Part shown: positions 35,135 through 46,400 of the stretch, in pieces | How the letters are laid out: every line of letters begins with the position of its first letter | Numbering within the stretch: position 1 is the stretch's first letter | The notes under the pieces: generated by a model | Told to the model about the DNA's origin: nothing | Database searches by the model: none | What the model saw: the letters and a program-made list of their open reading frames with translations, nothing else | DNA from: Cellvibrio sp. KY-GH-1 | Lineage (GTDB): Bacteria; Pseudomonadota; Gammaproteobacteria; Pseudomonadales; Cellvibrionaceae | Direction of reading: 5' to 3' | DNA: 64,000 nt | NCBI RefSeq assembly: GCF_008806975.1 | Contig: NZ_CP031728.1 | Location: 1,488,001 to 1,552,000 of the forward strand | Translations under genes and position numbers: made by a program

Positions 35135-36142
35135 TTAGTAGAATTTACGCAAATCCATCCCTTTATAAAGATTCGCAACTTGCTCACCATAACCATTAAA
35201 CATTTGTGTGGGCACGATATTGGGCCGCAATAAACCACTGGGCAAACGCCGCTCTTCTGCCTGACTCCAACGCGGGTGACTGACTTCGGGGTTCACATTG
35301 GCGTAAAACCCATACTCCTCCGGTGCGATCATGCTCCAGGTGGTTTTTGGTTCTTTTTCAGTAAATTCAATTTTTACGATGGATTTAATGTATTTAAATC
35401 CGTATTTCCAAGGCACAACCAATCTCAGCGGGGCACCATTTTGATTTGGCAGTACTTTTCCGTACAAGCCCACCGCTAGAATCGTCAGAGGATGCATAGC
35501 TTCGTCCATGCGTAATCCTTCACGGTAAGGCCAGTCAATTGTACTGAACGAACTTTTTTGACCCGGCATTTCCGAAGGACGCTCGAGCGTTGTAAAAGAG
35601 ACGTACTTGGCTTTGCCGGTGGGTTCGAATCGCTTTATCAAATCCGCCAACGGAAAGCCAACCCAGGGCACCACCATGGACCAAGCCTCCACACAACGGA
35701 GGCGATAAATGCGCTCCTCTAGCGTGATGCCTTTGAGTAAGTCTTCGAGCGAATAATTACCGGGCTTGGCAACCGCACCCGCTACTTGTACCGACCAGGG
35801 ATGGGGTTTTAATACATGGGATTTGGCAGCGGGGTCAGTCTTGTCGTAACCATACTCGTAAAAATTGTTGTAACCGGTCACATGCTCATAGGGAGTCAGG
35901 TTTTCAGAAATTTTTTGCTCATTGGCTTTGGCAGTCGCAATTTGCTGCTTTAGCCATTCAGGCCCCGGCAAATCCTTATCTGCAACTTGGCCGGGTGCGG
36001 CTAGCAACCCAGGCGCTGCTGTCATACCAACACCCAAGGCCGCTGCACTCATGGTGCCGCGCATAAAGTCGCGACGAGCATTGTAAATGGCCTCTGGAGT
36101 TATCTCGGATGAAGCAATATCGGAAGGTCGTTTGATTAACAT
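35135..36142 (-). CDS. msrP: Molybdopterin-dependent periplasmic methionine sulfoxide reductase catalytic subunit
   Basis: 335 residues. A twin-arginine motif ([16 protein letters not shown]) marks export by Tat. The catalytic Cys that binds Mo is in [15 protein letters not shown], and the remaining family blocks ([38 protein letters not shown]) are intact. It reduces free and protein-bound methionine sulfoxide in the periplasm with MsrQ. Operon with msrQ downstream. Confidence 0.94.
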   Translation of the reverse strand: MLIKRPSDIASSEITPEAIYNARRDFMRGTMSAAALGVGMTAAPGLLAAPGQVADKDLPGPEWLKQQIATAKANEQKISENLTPYEHVTGYNNFYEYGYDKTDPAAKSHVLKPHPWSVQVAGAVAKPGNYSLEDLLKGITLEERIYRLRCVEAWSMVVPWVGFPLADLIKRFEPTGKAKYVSFTTLERPSEMPGQKSSFSTIDWPYREGLRMDEAMHPLTILAVGLYGKVLPNQNGAPLRLVVPWKYGFKYIKSIVKIEFTEKEPKTTWSMIAPEEYGFYANVNPEVSHPRWSQAEERRLPSGLLRPNIVPTQMFNGYGEQVANLYKGMDLRKFY

Positions 36143-36198
36143 AATGGCCTCAGCATGCGCTAACGGAATGAGCTATAGACTCATTCCAATCAAAATTG

Positions 36199-37020
36199 TT
36201 ACTGCCGTACAAAAATAAAATTCCGCCCTTGGTTTTCACAAACGTAATAGGTATCACCTAGCGGACTGCAATCGCTGACGGACAGACCGGTTGGCATCGC
36301 GCTAGACTCGCTCACACCCATAGTGGCTTTATCTTTTTTTAGGAACCCAAACATGGTTTCAAAGCGCTCGGAAAAGTCCAAACCTTTGCTATTGATATCC
36401 TGATAGAGGTAGGCGAATTTTCTGTAAGTCATAGTAACGCCACACAGGCCTATCTCACACATTTTAGAAATATATTGCTGATAGGTACGTGTTAGATACT
36501 GGTTCAGTTCACCACCACTGTAAGCTGGCAATGCCATGGTGTTCTCTGCCAACAATGCAGTTTTTGCCAATCGCTGGTTAGCCTGATTACCGCGCAATAC
36601 AAAAACACCCTCTGCGCAACGCAATTTTTTGGTGAGGAATTCACAACCGAAATTATTTTCCGGAGGAAAATTTTCCGATTGCACAGGTACTGGCGATTCA
36701 ATAACAGTGACTTTTTTGATGCCGGTTTGCGCATGCGCCAAAGGCTTGGTTGCCAGAGCAGCCTGCGGTTTTTGAACGACGGGTAATGGCAACTTAATAC
36801 CATTACGCTCCGCAGGCCGCTTAAGTAAAGATACTTGCACCTGCTCATTATTTTTTTTGAATTGATTGAACGGAGGTAAATTCTTAGTTTGCGCTTTGGC
36901 TTGCAACTGACAATAAACTTGTTCGTAATAGGTTTCCGCTAGAGCGAAGCAAAACTGATCAGCCCTAGCACTCGCCGACACCATAAACAGGAAAATAAAA
37001 CCAAGGCGAAGGCAGTGCAT
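36199..37020 (-). CDS. Exported protein of unknown function
   Basis: 273 residues with a signal peptide (about 1-20, ASARAD-). A Pro/Lys/Gln-rich middle (about 45-110) separates an N-terminal Cys-containing helix (FCFALAETYYEQVYCQLQAK) from a C-terminal globular part with four or more cysteines (FGCEFLTKKLRCAEGVF, KMCEIGLCGVT, SDCSPLGDTYYVC). The cysteine pattern suggests disulphides in the periplasm. No family is recognised. It starts 16 bases after rlmKL and so is probably cotranscribed with it. Confidence 0.65.
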   Translation of the reverse strand: MHCLRLGFIFLFMVSASARADQFCFALAETYYEQVYCQLQAKAQTKNLPPFNQFKKNNEQVQVSLLKRPAERNGIKLPLPVVQKPQAALATKPLAHAQTGIKKVTVIESPVPVQSENFPPENNFGCEFLTKKLRCAEGVFVLRGNQANQRLAKTALLAENTMALPAYSGGELNQYLTRTYQQYISKMCEIGLCGVTMTYRKFAYLYQDINSKGLDFSERFETMFGFLKKDKATMGVSESSAMPTGLSVSDCSPLGDTYYVCENQGRNFIFVRQ

Positions 37021-37036
37021 AAGCTATTCCTATTTA

Positions 37037-39292
37037 TTAATGGGTTATCAACCAGCACTGATGAATTTTTGAATTCCGTTTAAAATCCTCGTCGATGGTG
37101 CGCGCGCTGATATCTTCGATAGTAAAGGCACTGAGCGCTTCATGATCTAATTTAAAACTCCGCAAGTTGTTGGAGAAGATCAGGGTTCCGCCTTCTGCCA
37201 GGGCACTTATCGCATGTTTGATCATCTGCACATGATCGCGCTGCACATCCAACACATCTTCCATGCGCTTGGAGTTGGAGAAACTGGGTGGATCCAGAAG
37301 AATCAGATCAAATTGCTGATCATTTTGCTCCAACCATTTCAAACAATCTGCCTGCTCCAAGCGGTTGCGTGATTCACTCACCCCATTCAATGCAAAGTTT
37401 TTGCGCGCCCAATTCAGATAAGTGTTGGACATATCTACACTCACTGTATAGCGTGCGCCGGCCATAGCAGCGTGAACACTGGCGGTGGCGGTGTAGCAAA
37501 ACAGATTTAAAAACCGCTTGTCTTTTGCCAAATCCGCTATCATCAATCGCACCGGGCGATGATCCAAAAACAAACCGGTATCCAGGTATTGCCACATATT
37601 AATGTGCAATTTCGCAGCACCTTCCTGCACACTAAATAGATCACCTGTAGGGCGCTCGCTCAGCTTTTCATACTGGCTAGCGCCTTTATTACGACGACGT
37701 TGTTTGTAGCTGATGTGGGCATCAGGAATGTCCAACGCAAAAGGTACTGCTTGCTCGATTTCAGCGAAACGACCAGCCGCCTTATCTTCATCCACTGATT
37801 TGGGTGCAGCATATTCCTGTACATGCGCATAGAGCTGCGGAGCGCGATTGGGCTGGACTTGACCGCGATAAATGTCGATAGCTGCAGAATACTCAGGCAT
37901 ATCTGCATCGTATAAACGATAGCAACTAATATCGTTTTTATTCGCCCATTTTTCTAACTGCTTAAGATTTTTTTGCAGGCGGTTCACCAACATCTGTGCC
38001 CCGTTGCTCAGCGCCGCCGCTTGCTCTTTTTTGTTTTCGATTTTTACTTTGGCTTCAGCAACTTTTCGCACGTCGTCGTCTTTGCTAAAGCGCGCATCCT
38101 GCTCTACACGACTTTGCACAAAGGCTTCACTGCTGATACTGAACATCAACAACTCACTGGGAATAGTACCATTAAAGAATTTGTATTTTTTATCGGCTCG
38201 CAAACCCATTTGTTTACCCAAATCCGGGTTGCCGGTAAAAACACCCGCGCGCCAGCCTTGAAACTCATTGCGCAATCGTTCGCCCAAATGGGCATACAAT
38301 AATTTGAGCGATTCGATTTCGCCCAAGCGCTCACCATAGGGCGGGTTACTCAGCACCAAACCAAATTCCATCGCCTTATGAGTTGGCCTTACAAAGTCCT
38401 TCAATTCTTTACGGCTAACCCGTAACCAGTGATCAAGCTCGGCACTGACAATATTTTCTTCCGCCGCACGAATCACTTTCACATCCGCATCGTAACCGCG
38501 AATCTCTGGCAGATTTTCTTTCCCCAAGCCCGCTTTTTTGCGCGCAAAGGCCTCGTCACGCAATTCCAACCAAATATCGCTACGATGATTGAGCCAACGC
38601 TCAAAACCAAAACTTCCGCGCAACAAACCGGGCGCAATATCCGCAGCAATCAATGCAGCTTCGATCAAAATGGTTCCAGAACCGCACATTGGATCCAACA
38701 ATGCACCACCTTGGGCCGCAATTTCCGGCCAACCGGCACGAATCAAAATACCGGCGGCCAGGTTCTCCTTCATGGGCGCACTGCCCTGCTTTACCCGATA
38801 ACCGCGCCGGTGCAGGCTTTCGCCCGATAAATCGATGCTGACAATCGCTTTGTTTTTGGAAAGGCGAACGTTCACCAATAAATCTGGATCACGTTTTGCA
38901 ACAGACGGTCTTTCGCCACTGAAATCGCGCAGGCAATCCACGATTGCATCTTTCACTTTCAGGGCGCCAAATTGGGTATTTCGAATGGCATCACTGGTCC
39001 CTATGAAATCCACTAACAGACTACCGCTAGGGCTGAGATGCTCTTCCCAACGAATTTCACGGACACCATCGTAGAGTTCTTCCTGAGTTCCAGCCTCAAA
39101 ACTCGCCAACGGAAGGAGAATTTTGTTAGCCAAACGCGACCATAGACAGGCGCGATAAGCCATGGATATGTCGCCAGAAAAATAGACGCCCGCAACAGTT
39201 TCGCGGATGTCTTCACCCCCCAGCTGTTGAAGTTCGGTGTTGAGCAGACCTTCCAGGCCTTTGGGGCAAGTAGCGAAATATTGATGAATCAT
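37037..39292 (-). CDS. rlmKL: Bifunctional 23S rRNA methyltransferase (G2445 N2 and G2069 N7)
   Basis: 751 residues from ATG 39292 (MIHQYFATCPKGLEGLL); a longer frame to 39343 adds a non-conserved leader. An N-terminal THUMP domain is followed by the RlmL half with the adenine/guanine MTase motif LSNPPYGERLG and the RlmK half with DPPSFSNSKRM and VSVDMSNTYLNWA near its AdoMet site. One enzyme modifies two guanines of the peptidyl-transferase-proximal 23S rRNA. Length matches the E. coli fusion (702) with a ~40-residue insertion in the middle. Two consecutive genes downstream on the strand, including the exported protein. Confidence 0.93.
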   Translation of the reverse strand: MIHQYFATCPKGLEGLLNTELQQLGGEDIRETVAGVYFSGDISMAYRACLWSRLANKILLPLASFEAGTQEELYDGVREIRWEEHLSPSGSLLVDFIGTSDAIRNTQFGALKVKDAIVDCLRDFSGERPSVAKRDPDLLVNVRLSKNKAIVSIDLSGESLHRRGYRVKQGSAPMKENLAAGILIRAGWPEIAAQGGALLDPMCGSGTILIEAALIAADIAPGLLRGSFGFERWLNHRSDIWLELRDEAFARKKAGLGKENLPEIRGYDADVKVIRAAEENIVSAELDHWLRVSRKELKDFVRPTHKAMEFGLVLSNPPYGERLGEIESLKLLYAHLGERLRNEFQGWRAGVFTGNPDLGKQMGLRADKKYKFFNGTIPSELLMFSISSEAFVQSRVEQDARFSKDDDVRKVAEAKVKIENKKEQAAALSNGAQMLVNRLQKNLKQLEKWANKNDISCYRLYDADMPEYSAAIDIYRGQVQPNRAPQLYAHVQEYAAPKSVDEDKAAGRFAEIEQAVPFALDIPDAHISYKQRRRNKGASQYEKLSERPTGDLFSVQEGAAKLHINMWQYLDTGLFLDHRPVRLMIADLAKDKRFLNLFCYTATASVHAAMAGARYTVSVDMSNTYLNWARKNFALNGVSESRNRLEQADCLKWLEQNDQQFDLILLDPPSFSNSKRMEDVLDVQRDHVQMIKHAISALAEGGTLIFSNNLRSFKLDHEALSAFTIEDISARTIDEDFKRNSKIHQCWLITH

Positions 39293-39565
39293 AGGTATTC
39301 CAAAATGAACTTTTCTGAACGAAGTCTGACTAAACCAAGGCAATGTTCATAATATTGTCAAATAAGTGTGCTAGGCCGTTATGCCATAAAGAACAGCCCA
39401 AGCATAATAATTTAATCGTTCACGACACCAACTAAATCTGGTGTACTCACAAAACCTGTCAACGAATAAAGGAGGTCGAAAAACTGAACTCGGGTTCCCA
39501 ATGAACCCATGTAACACCGCAACACCGCTTTAACGATAATCCACAAACTAGAGGTGCAATAACTG

Positions 39566-39790
39566 ATGAAACGTCAAAAACGTGACCAAACAGAACGCGC
39601 ATTTGTGAAAGGGTATCAAGCAGGTATTGATGGGCGTTCTAAAAGCCTTTGCCCCCATGAGTCCGGTGAAGCCCGTCAGCAGTGGCTGAACGGCTGGCGC
39701 GAATCGCGCACTGATCAGTGGGATGGCTACAGCCGTTTGGCTCAAGTTCAAAAAGTCACCAACATTAGCCCCATTGCCATGAGCGGCTAA
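39566..39790 (+). CDS. rmf: Ribosome modulation factor
   Basis: 74 residues with the family core KRDQTERAFVKGYQAGIDGR and QQWLNGWRESR. RMF converts 70S ribosomes into 100S dimers in stationary phase, so expression is expected to rise with starvation. E. coli RMF is 55 residues; the Pseudomonas-type protein is longer and closer to this length. GAGGTG lies upstream of the ATG. A small hairpin (GGGTTC/GAACCC, 39492-39508) lies in the probable 5' leader. Confidence 0.93.
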   Translation: MKRQKRDQTERAFVKGYQAGIDGRSKSLCPHESGEARQQWLNGWRESRTDQWDGYSRLAQVQKVTNISPIAMSG

Positions 39791-39843
39791 CACCATAGCA
39801 AGACCAACAGAATTCCTTCTCGTAAATCACTTTGTGAATAAAT

Positions 39844-39863
39844 AAGCCCGCTAATGCGGGCTT
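39844..39863. terminator. Terminator between rmf and pyrD
   Basis: Arms AAGCCCGC and GCGGGCTT with a TAAT loop, between the convergent rmf (plus) and pyrD (minus) genes. The T-run on the right is weak. Confidence 0.75.
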
Positions 39864-39904
39864 CGTCGTTGTTCATCTACGTTTTTGTACCAGAGATCGA
39901 AAAC

Positions 39905-40933
39905 CTAGAGTCCTTTTTGATAGCTTTCAATACCCTGAGCGGCAGCGTGAATCAGGGCTGGCCCCTCATAAATAAAGCCACTATAAACCTGTACCAAACT
40001 GGCACCTGCTCGAATCTTGTCCGCCGCGCTGGCAGCATCAAAAATTCCACCCACACCGATAATAGGTAACTTGCCACCCAAGCAGGTGTTCAAGGTACGA
40101 ATGACCCAAGTGCTCTTATCGCGCACGGGCAAACCGCTCAAACCACCCGCCTCATTTCCGTTCTCATACTCTTCCACGCCGACACGACTGATGGTGGTGT
40201 TGGTAGCAATAACGCCGTCCATCCCTTCTTGAATCAGAATACCGGCAACTTGGGCGATTTCACCTTCATCCATATCCGGCGCAATCTTTACCAACAAGGG
40301 AACACATTTTCCAGTGGCCCGCTGCAGAACGGCCTGCTCTTTTTTCAGCGGTCCAAGCAATTGGGATAGGGAATCGCCAAACTGCAAATTGCGCAATCCG
40401 GGCGTATTCGGCGAGGAGATATTCACAGTAATGTAGTCTGCGTGCTCATAAACTTTACGCAGACATGTCAAGTAATCGTCTACAGCGTTTTCGACTGGTG
40501 TAGTCGCATTCTTACCAATGTTGATACCCAATACACCCTTGAAGCGGCGTTTTTTTACTTGGGCAACCAAATGATCCACGCCCTTATTGTTAAAACCCAT
40601 ACGGTTGATGATGCCCTGGGCTTCAGGGATGCGGAACAAGCGCGGCTGCGGATTACCCGGTTGCGGGCGAGGGGTGACGGTGCCTATCTCTACGAATCCA
40701 AAACCCAGCGCACCAAGTGCGTTGAAGAAATCGCCGTTTTTATCAAGCCCTGCCGCCAAGCCGACGGGATTGTCAAAGTTCAACCCCCAAAGGCTTACCG
40801 GATTGCTCGGGACCGGCTTGGTAAACAGGCCCAGCAGATGCAAGCGCTCAGCAGCGCCAAGCATATCCAGACTCAATTCATGGGAAGTTTCAGCATCCAG
40901 ACGGAACAACAAATCGCGAATATGATGATACAT
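39905..40933 (-). CDS. pyrD: Dihydroorotate dehydrogenase (quinone), class 2
   Basis: 342 residues. The N-terminal amphipathic helix ([22 protein letters not shown]) attaches the enzyme to the inner membrane. The FMN site and catalytic Ser are in [46 protein letters not shown] and the late ITTNTTISR and GVGGI segments are all intact. It oxidises dihydroorotate to orotate, the fourth step of pyrimidine synthesis. Lies 6 bases from the convergent rmf terminator; DUF2835 gene follows upstream on the strand. Confidence 0.95.
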   Translation of the reverse strand: MYHHIRDLLFRLDAETSHELSLDMLGAAERLHLLGLFTKPVPSNPVSLWGLNFDNPVGLAAGLDKNGDFFNALGALGFGFVEIGTVTPRPQPGNPQPRLFRIPEAQGIINRMGFNNKGVDHLVAQVKKRRFKGVLGINIGKNATTPVENAVDDYLTCLRKVYEHADYITVNISSPNTPGLRNLQFGDSLSQLLGPLKKEQAVLQRATGKCVPLLVKIAPDMDEGEIAQVAGILIQEGMDGVIATNTTISRVGVEEYENGNEAGGLSGLPVRDKSTWVIRTLNTCLGGKLPIIGVGGIFDAASAADKIRAGASLVQVYSGFIYEGPALIHAAAQGIESYQKGL

Positions 40934-41044
40934 GGAAGGCCCTTGCGGTCAGGTCGTGAAGGTCAAACTTTTCAGGCCGCAAGTCTACTGGATTAGCGAA
41001 GTCAAATCACCCCAAACCTGCACGCTCGAATTAGGGAATCGAGC

Positions 41045-41269
41045 CTACCCCACGCGGTTAATAGCCTTAAAACGGTTTTCGTCATCAAAATCAATTTGGA
41101 AGGTTCCACGAACACCTGAGTGCATAACATAGGGCCTCAATATATTGGCCGGAAAACGAATACTCCGACCATCAATACTGTGAGCGAAAACGGTTTTGAC
41201 ACTCCCCTCATATAACCGCTGAAACTCCTCTGCAGAGATAGCCAGGTTCACAATAATACTTTTCAACAA
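41045..41269 (-). CDS. DUF2835 small protein
   Basis: About 74 residues. The conserved part starts KSIIVNLAISAEEFQRLYEG and ends RGTFQIDFDDENRF, the DUF2835 pattern. The likeliest start is a TTG (41269 or 41266) preceded by GGGTGA; a longer in-frame ORF reaches into the chemoreceptor gene but its first 38 residues do not look like the family. Function unknown. It is 37 bases downstream of the chemoreceptor, same strand. Confidence 0.8.
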   Translation of the reverse strand: MLKSIIVNLAISAEEFQRLYEGSVKTVFAHSIDGRSIRFPANILRPYVMHSGVRGTFQIDFDDENRFKAINRVG

Positions 41270-41306
41270 ATCACCCGTTAGACAAAATATGAGCAGCCAA
41301 ACGAAA

Positions 41307-43319
41307 TCAAGTTTTGAACTGTAAGGTGTTTTCCAACAACTGACTCGCACTGCGCCGCATGGTAGCGCTAAAGCCCAAGGTCTGTTCAACCTGACCCAAA
41401 ATATTTTCTGCAGAATCGCCCAACTCTCGGGTCGAGCGCGACATTTGTTCAGCCACTGTTGCTTGCTCTTCTGCAGCTGTGGCTATTTGAGTGTTTAGAT
41501 CGCGCAACATTTCCACATTTTGTACGATCTGCTGCAAGGACTCACCAGCACTCGCTGCACTTTGCACCGATTCCTGAGACCCGTGAAAGCTCTGCAAGAT
41601 AATATCCACGGCCGTTGCTGCGCGCGTTTGCAGTTTTTCAATTACCGTCTTAATTTCAGCGGTTGAGTCTTGCGTACGCTTTGCCAACGAACGAACCTCA
41701 TCCGCAACCACCGCAAACCCTCGCCCTTGCTCGCCTGCGCGCGCGGCTTCAATCGCCGCATTTAACGCCAGCAAATTGGTTTGTTCGGCAATACTTCTAA
41801 TTACTTCCAACACAGCACTGATATCAGTAACGTCACCCTGCAATTGTGAAATAATATCTTTCGCTTGGGTAACATCACTCCCCAAGCGGTTAATCATTTC
41901 AATTGCTTGATTGACTCTTTTTTGGCCTTCACGTGCTATATCCCGCGCAACATCCGTTGCCGAACTGGTATCCACACAAGTGCGTGCCACTTCGCGAACT
42001 GTCGCAGCCATTTCGGTCGCTGCTGATGCGGATTGTTGGGTTTGATTATTTTGCTGATCCAACTCCACCTTTGTTTTATCCGTTACGACTTGCAAATCAA
42101 CCGACAGTTTATTCACTTCATTGGCTGAATCCTGGATTGCATTTATTAATTGCGATACCTGCTGCACCATACTCGACAAATTATTTGCCACCTCACCAAT
42201 GACATCGTTGCTTTGCACATGAATTGCTTGAGAAAAATCACCTTGCTTAAGTTGCTGGGCAGCGCTGTTCACACGATCCACACTCAAATTAAGCGCCCGT
42301 AAAATGCCCATTGAGATATAACAACCCAGCACCATCGACACAACGGAAAAGAACACAATCAAGAGCATATTAAACTTTTCATTTTCTCGAGATAACTCAA
42401 CTCTCTTCAACAAATAGTCACTCGCTTGCGTATCAAATTTTCCTATAGCTTCGATCACGGACGTTGCTGTAGAAAATAGTGTTGTATTGTCCGTGGTAGG
42501 AACCTCAGGGGTTAAGACTTGGACATTTAACAAGGCATCCAGATTACTCATTGCCTGCTCAAAGGTAGTATATGAGCCGGAAAAATGCGCCTTTAGTGCT
42601 GCGTCCGCATAGAGCATCTCTACCTGTTGTTTAACACCTGCATCCACATTTAACACGCCATAACGCAACCCTGCGAGGGTAGCTCGCTCCTCCGGAGTAA
42701 TCGTTTTGTCAGTCAGCGCCCCTGCGCCCTTGCCGCGCAGCTGCCCCAGCAACTCTTGCAACTCAGGAACCTGAAACAACACGAGTTGCATCAAATAGTA
42801 TTGATCGCGTTCGTTTATCAGTTCAACACCATAATGATCAACGACTTCTGCCAATTGCTGATGGACAGCCTCCACCAAACTGGTGTGCGCCACAAAACTT
42901 TTGCCCGGATCAGTACCAATACTTGCCAACTTCAACAATTGCCATTCACGGCTGATAGACGCAAAACCGGAAACCACTTTATCTAACCCTTTAATACCAG
43001 CATTAAGCGCCTGCAATTGTTGGTCTAGGTTAGCCTCAATGGTGCGCAATGCATCTGCCTTGTCTTTCGCCCCTCCCAGGTACTGCGCCATAGTTCCCCG
43101 ATGTTTTGCTATCTCCAGCGCGATCGGTTTTATTTTCAGTGCAAGCTGCACACCTTCTTCTACTTGAAGCGCAGCCTCGATGGATTGTTTATGCTGGTAT
43201 AAATGCTTCATTAGCAGCCATGCGAACGGCAGCAGAAAAATTAACACCACGCACAACAACTTGGCCGAGAATGACATGCGATTGGCCAAACTGATCGCGG
43301 GTTGCAGTAAAGTAGACAT
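41307..43319 (-). CDS. Methyl-accepting chemotaxis protein
   Basis: 670 residues from ATG 43319, which has GGGAG 7 bases before it. A first membrane segment near 15-35 and a second near 330-355 enclose a ~290-residue helical periplasmic domain of the four-helix NIT/hybrid type. HAMP (about 360-410) and the signalling domain with hairpin tip [32 protein letters not shown] follow. It should signal through CheA/CheW. The ligand is unknown. No C-terminal CheR pentapeptide is present. Confidence 0.93.
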   Translation of the reverse strand: MSTLLQPAISLANRMSFSAKLLCVVLIFLLPFAWLLMKHLYQHKQSIEAALQVEEGVQLALKIKPIALEIAKHRGTMAQYLGGAKDKADALRTIEANLDQQLQALNAGIKGLDKVVSGFASISREWQLLKLASIGTDPGKSFVAHTSLVEAVHQQLAEVVDHYGVELINERDQYYLMQLVLFQVPELQELLGQLRGKGAGALTDKTITPEERATLAGLRYGVLNVDAGVKQQVEMLYADAALKAHFSGSYTTFEQAMSNLDALLNVQVLTPEVPTTDNTTLFSTATSVIEAIGKFDTQASDYLLKRVELSRENEKFNMLLIVFFSVVSMVLGCYISMGILRALNLSVDRVNSAAQQLKQGDFSQAIHVQSNDVIGEVANNLSSMVQQVSQLINAIQDSANEVNKLSVDLQVVTDKTKVELDQQNNQTQQSASAATEMAATVREVARTCVDTSSATDVARDIAREGQKRVNQAIEMINRLGSDVTQAKDIISQLQGDVTDISAVLEVIRSIAEQTNLLALNAAIEAARAGEQGRGFAVVADEVRSLAKRTQDSTAEIKTVIEKLQTRAATAVDIILQSFHGSQESVQSAASAGESLQQIVQNVEMLRDLNTQIATAAEEQATVAEQMSRSTRELGDSAENILGQVEQTLGFSATMRRSASQLLENTLQFKT

Positions 43320-43472
43320 AAGCACTCCCTTTTTAATTACGAGAAAGGCCAAGATTGAAAACAATCAGGCAATGGAATAGATTGGAGCGGCGCTGTTTAT
43401 TGAATATTCAACAGGCATACCATGCTACGAACTATCTATTATCCTAGTCGAAACTTGTGTACCAGCAAGTCA

Positions 43473-46400
43473 CTACTCAATGGGACATGAATCCAGACCC
43501 TCACAATGTTGGCTAGCTTGTGCAAGATCCAATAAATCGCGTAGCGCCACAGCGATCATCGCAAAGTCAGTTCCGCTAGCTGCTTGTAATTCATTGACCA
43601 TGGATTTCCAGCGAACAATCAGCAATTTGTGCTGCCCGCTCCAGCGCTGAATAAGTTCATCCAATGCGAGCTGATCGTCCTTAAATCGAATTAGCGAAAC
43701 ACTAAGACTGCGCAATTGCGATTCCAGATCTCCCAGGTAGGTTTCGCGCGCCATGGCTTGCCAGAAATTATCTACCGGCAGATTCGAAATTTGATTCGCA
43801 AACCAGGGCAAACTCAAATAATTGCCTAACGCAAAGTACATTTGCGCCAATTGATTGATATCCTGATTTGCAAGCCGTGCCGCTTCCACCACACTCAAGC
43901 CAGAATATAAATCGGCCGGATGTGCGACCCGCTTTACCAACTCATCAGGCAACCCAAGCGTACGCAATTTTTGCGATGCAGTTTCCCACTCAGTTAGTGC
44001 ATCACCCGTTAATAGCTGCGGTAAGTTTTCGTTAATATGACGCATTCCTGGTGCAAACAATTCAACTTCGCTCGCGGGGCTCAAATAGCTGCGCCGATTG
44101 CGCAAAAACCAGCGCGTCGCCCTGCGAATTTTACGCATCATATCGTTGATTAATTGCAGCTGTAGTTCACCGGGAATTCGCGCTGCGTCATCCAAAGCGC
44201 CGAGGAATGCCGGCATGGAATAAATATCCCGCGCTATCACATAAGCCTTGGCAACATCGGCGGCACTCGCGCCCGTGGATTCCATTAACCGCTGAGCAAA
44301 GCTGATGCCCATGGTGTTCACCATATCGTTGGCGATCTGCGTCGCGACAATTTCGCGCCGCAAACGGTGGTTGCGTAATGCGAGAGGGAATAATTGTGCA
44401 ATTTTGTGGGGAAAGGCCGTTTCTATAAAGCTAACCATGTATTCGTCGTCAACCAGATCCGAATTAGTTAAGTCCTCTTTCAACACCGCCTTGGCATAAG
44501 AAATTAAAATCGCCAACTCAGGCCTGGTTAAGCCTTTATTATGGGTTTGACGCTCTAGTAACACATCATCGTTAGGCAAAAATTCGAGTTTGCGATCCAA
44601 TCTTCCAGATGCTTGCAAGCCATTCATAAAGCGGCGGTATTCAGCGCTGCGCTTTAATGCTTCCGATTGCGCCACGCTTATTGCCTGGGTTTGACGCAAG
44701 TTATTATGCAACACCAACTGGGCCACATTGTCGGTCATATCCAATAACAATTGATTGCGTTGCTTTTGGGTGAGATCGCCATTGGCTACTATTTCATTGA
44801 GTAATATCTTGGCATTAACTTCATGATCCGAACAATCAACCCCACCGGCGTTATCAATAAAATCCGTGTTACATGCGCCGCCATTTAAACAGTATTCAAT
44901 ACGGCCACGCTGGGTCATTCCTAAATTGCCGCCTTCACCAAATACTTTGCAGCGCAACTCATTGCCGCTAACACGCAGGCCATCGTTCGCCTTATCGCCC
45001 ACGTCAGCATGCGTCTCAGTGCTCGCTTTCACATAAGTGCCAATGCCACCGTTCCAGATTAAATCCACCGGCGATTTCAATAACTCATTGATTAATTCCG
45101 TGGGCGTTAAACTGCCCGCGTCCAACGCAAACCGGGTGCGCATCTGCGGCGAAATCACAATCGATTTTGCGCTGCGGTTAAATACCCCACCACCTTCACT
45201 GATCAGGGATTTTTCATAATCGTCCCAAGTGGATTTAGGCAATGTAAACAACCGCTGCCGTTCGACAAAACTGGCCGCCGTATCGGGGTTTGGATCAATA
45301 AAAATATGCTGATGATTGAACGCCGCCACCAATTGAATCGCACTGGATAACAACATACCGTTGCCGAATACGTCACCGGCCATATCGCCAATACCCAGCA
45401 CGGAAATCGACTGAGTTTGCACATCGATATCTTTTTCACGAAAGTGACGCTGCACAGAAATCCATGCACCGCGCGCGGTAATCCCCATACCTTTATGGTC
45501 ATAGCCTTGGCTGCCGCCGGAAGCAAATGCATCGCCCAACCAATGGTTGTATTCAGCGGAAATCGCATTGGCAATATCTGAAAAACTGGCTGTACCTTTA
45601 TCGGCTGCTACTACCAAATAGGGATCATCATCGTCATAGCGTACTACTTTTTCCGGCGCACAAATGCGACCGTCAATCAGGTTATCGGTTAAATCCAACA
45701 GGCCGCGAATAAATAATTGGTAACACGCAATCCCCTCCGCCTGCTGTTGTTCACGCGCAACGTTCGCCGGCATTTTTTTACAAACAAAACCACCCTTGGC
45801 ACCACTGGGAACAATCACCGCATTTTTTACTTGTTGGGCTTTAACCAAGCCCAACACTTCGGTGCGGTAATCCTGTAAACGATCTGACCAACGCAGGCCT
45901 CCGCGTGCGACTTTACTGGTACGTAAATGTACGCCTTCCATACGCGGCGAGTAGACAAAAATCTCAAACAAGGGGCGCGGCGCAGGGATTTCGCTCAACT
46001 GGCGCGGCGAAAATTTTATTGAAAGATAAGGCTTGGGCAGGCCTTCTTCATCAACTTGATAAAAATTGGTGCGCAAGGTGTTATCAATTAACGCAAGGAA
46101 ACGGCGAATAATACGATCATCATTTAAATTTGCTACCGCATCCAGGCGCTGCAAAATATCGGTGTGCAAGGTCGCAATGCGCGTTGAGGTGGAATCATCA
46201 ACCAACGCCGGATCAAACTTGAGTGAAAATAACTCCACCAATTTATGCGTTAATGCAGCTTGATTAGTCAGTGCAACGGCCATGTAGCTCGCACTGAATG
46301 GGAACAGGGTTTGGTGCATATAACCAGCGTACGCGCGCAACATAACCACTTGTCGCCAATGCAAACCGGCAGTAGTAATCAGCGCGTTAAATGAATCACT

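Noticed and set aside
41270..41389. Longer version of the DUF2835 gene beginning inside the chemoreceptor gene
   Set aside because: The added N-terminal residues do not match the family and overlap the chemoreceptor; a TTG start with GGGTGA before it fits better.
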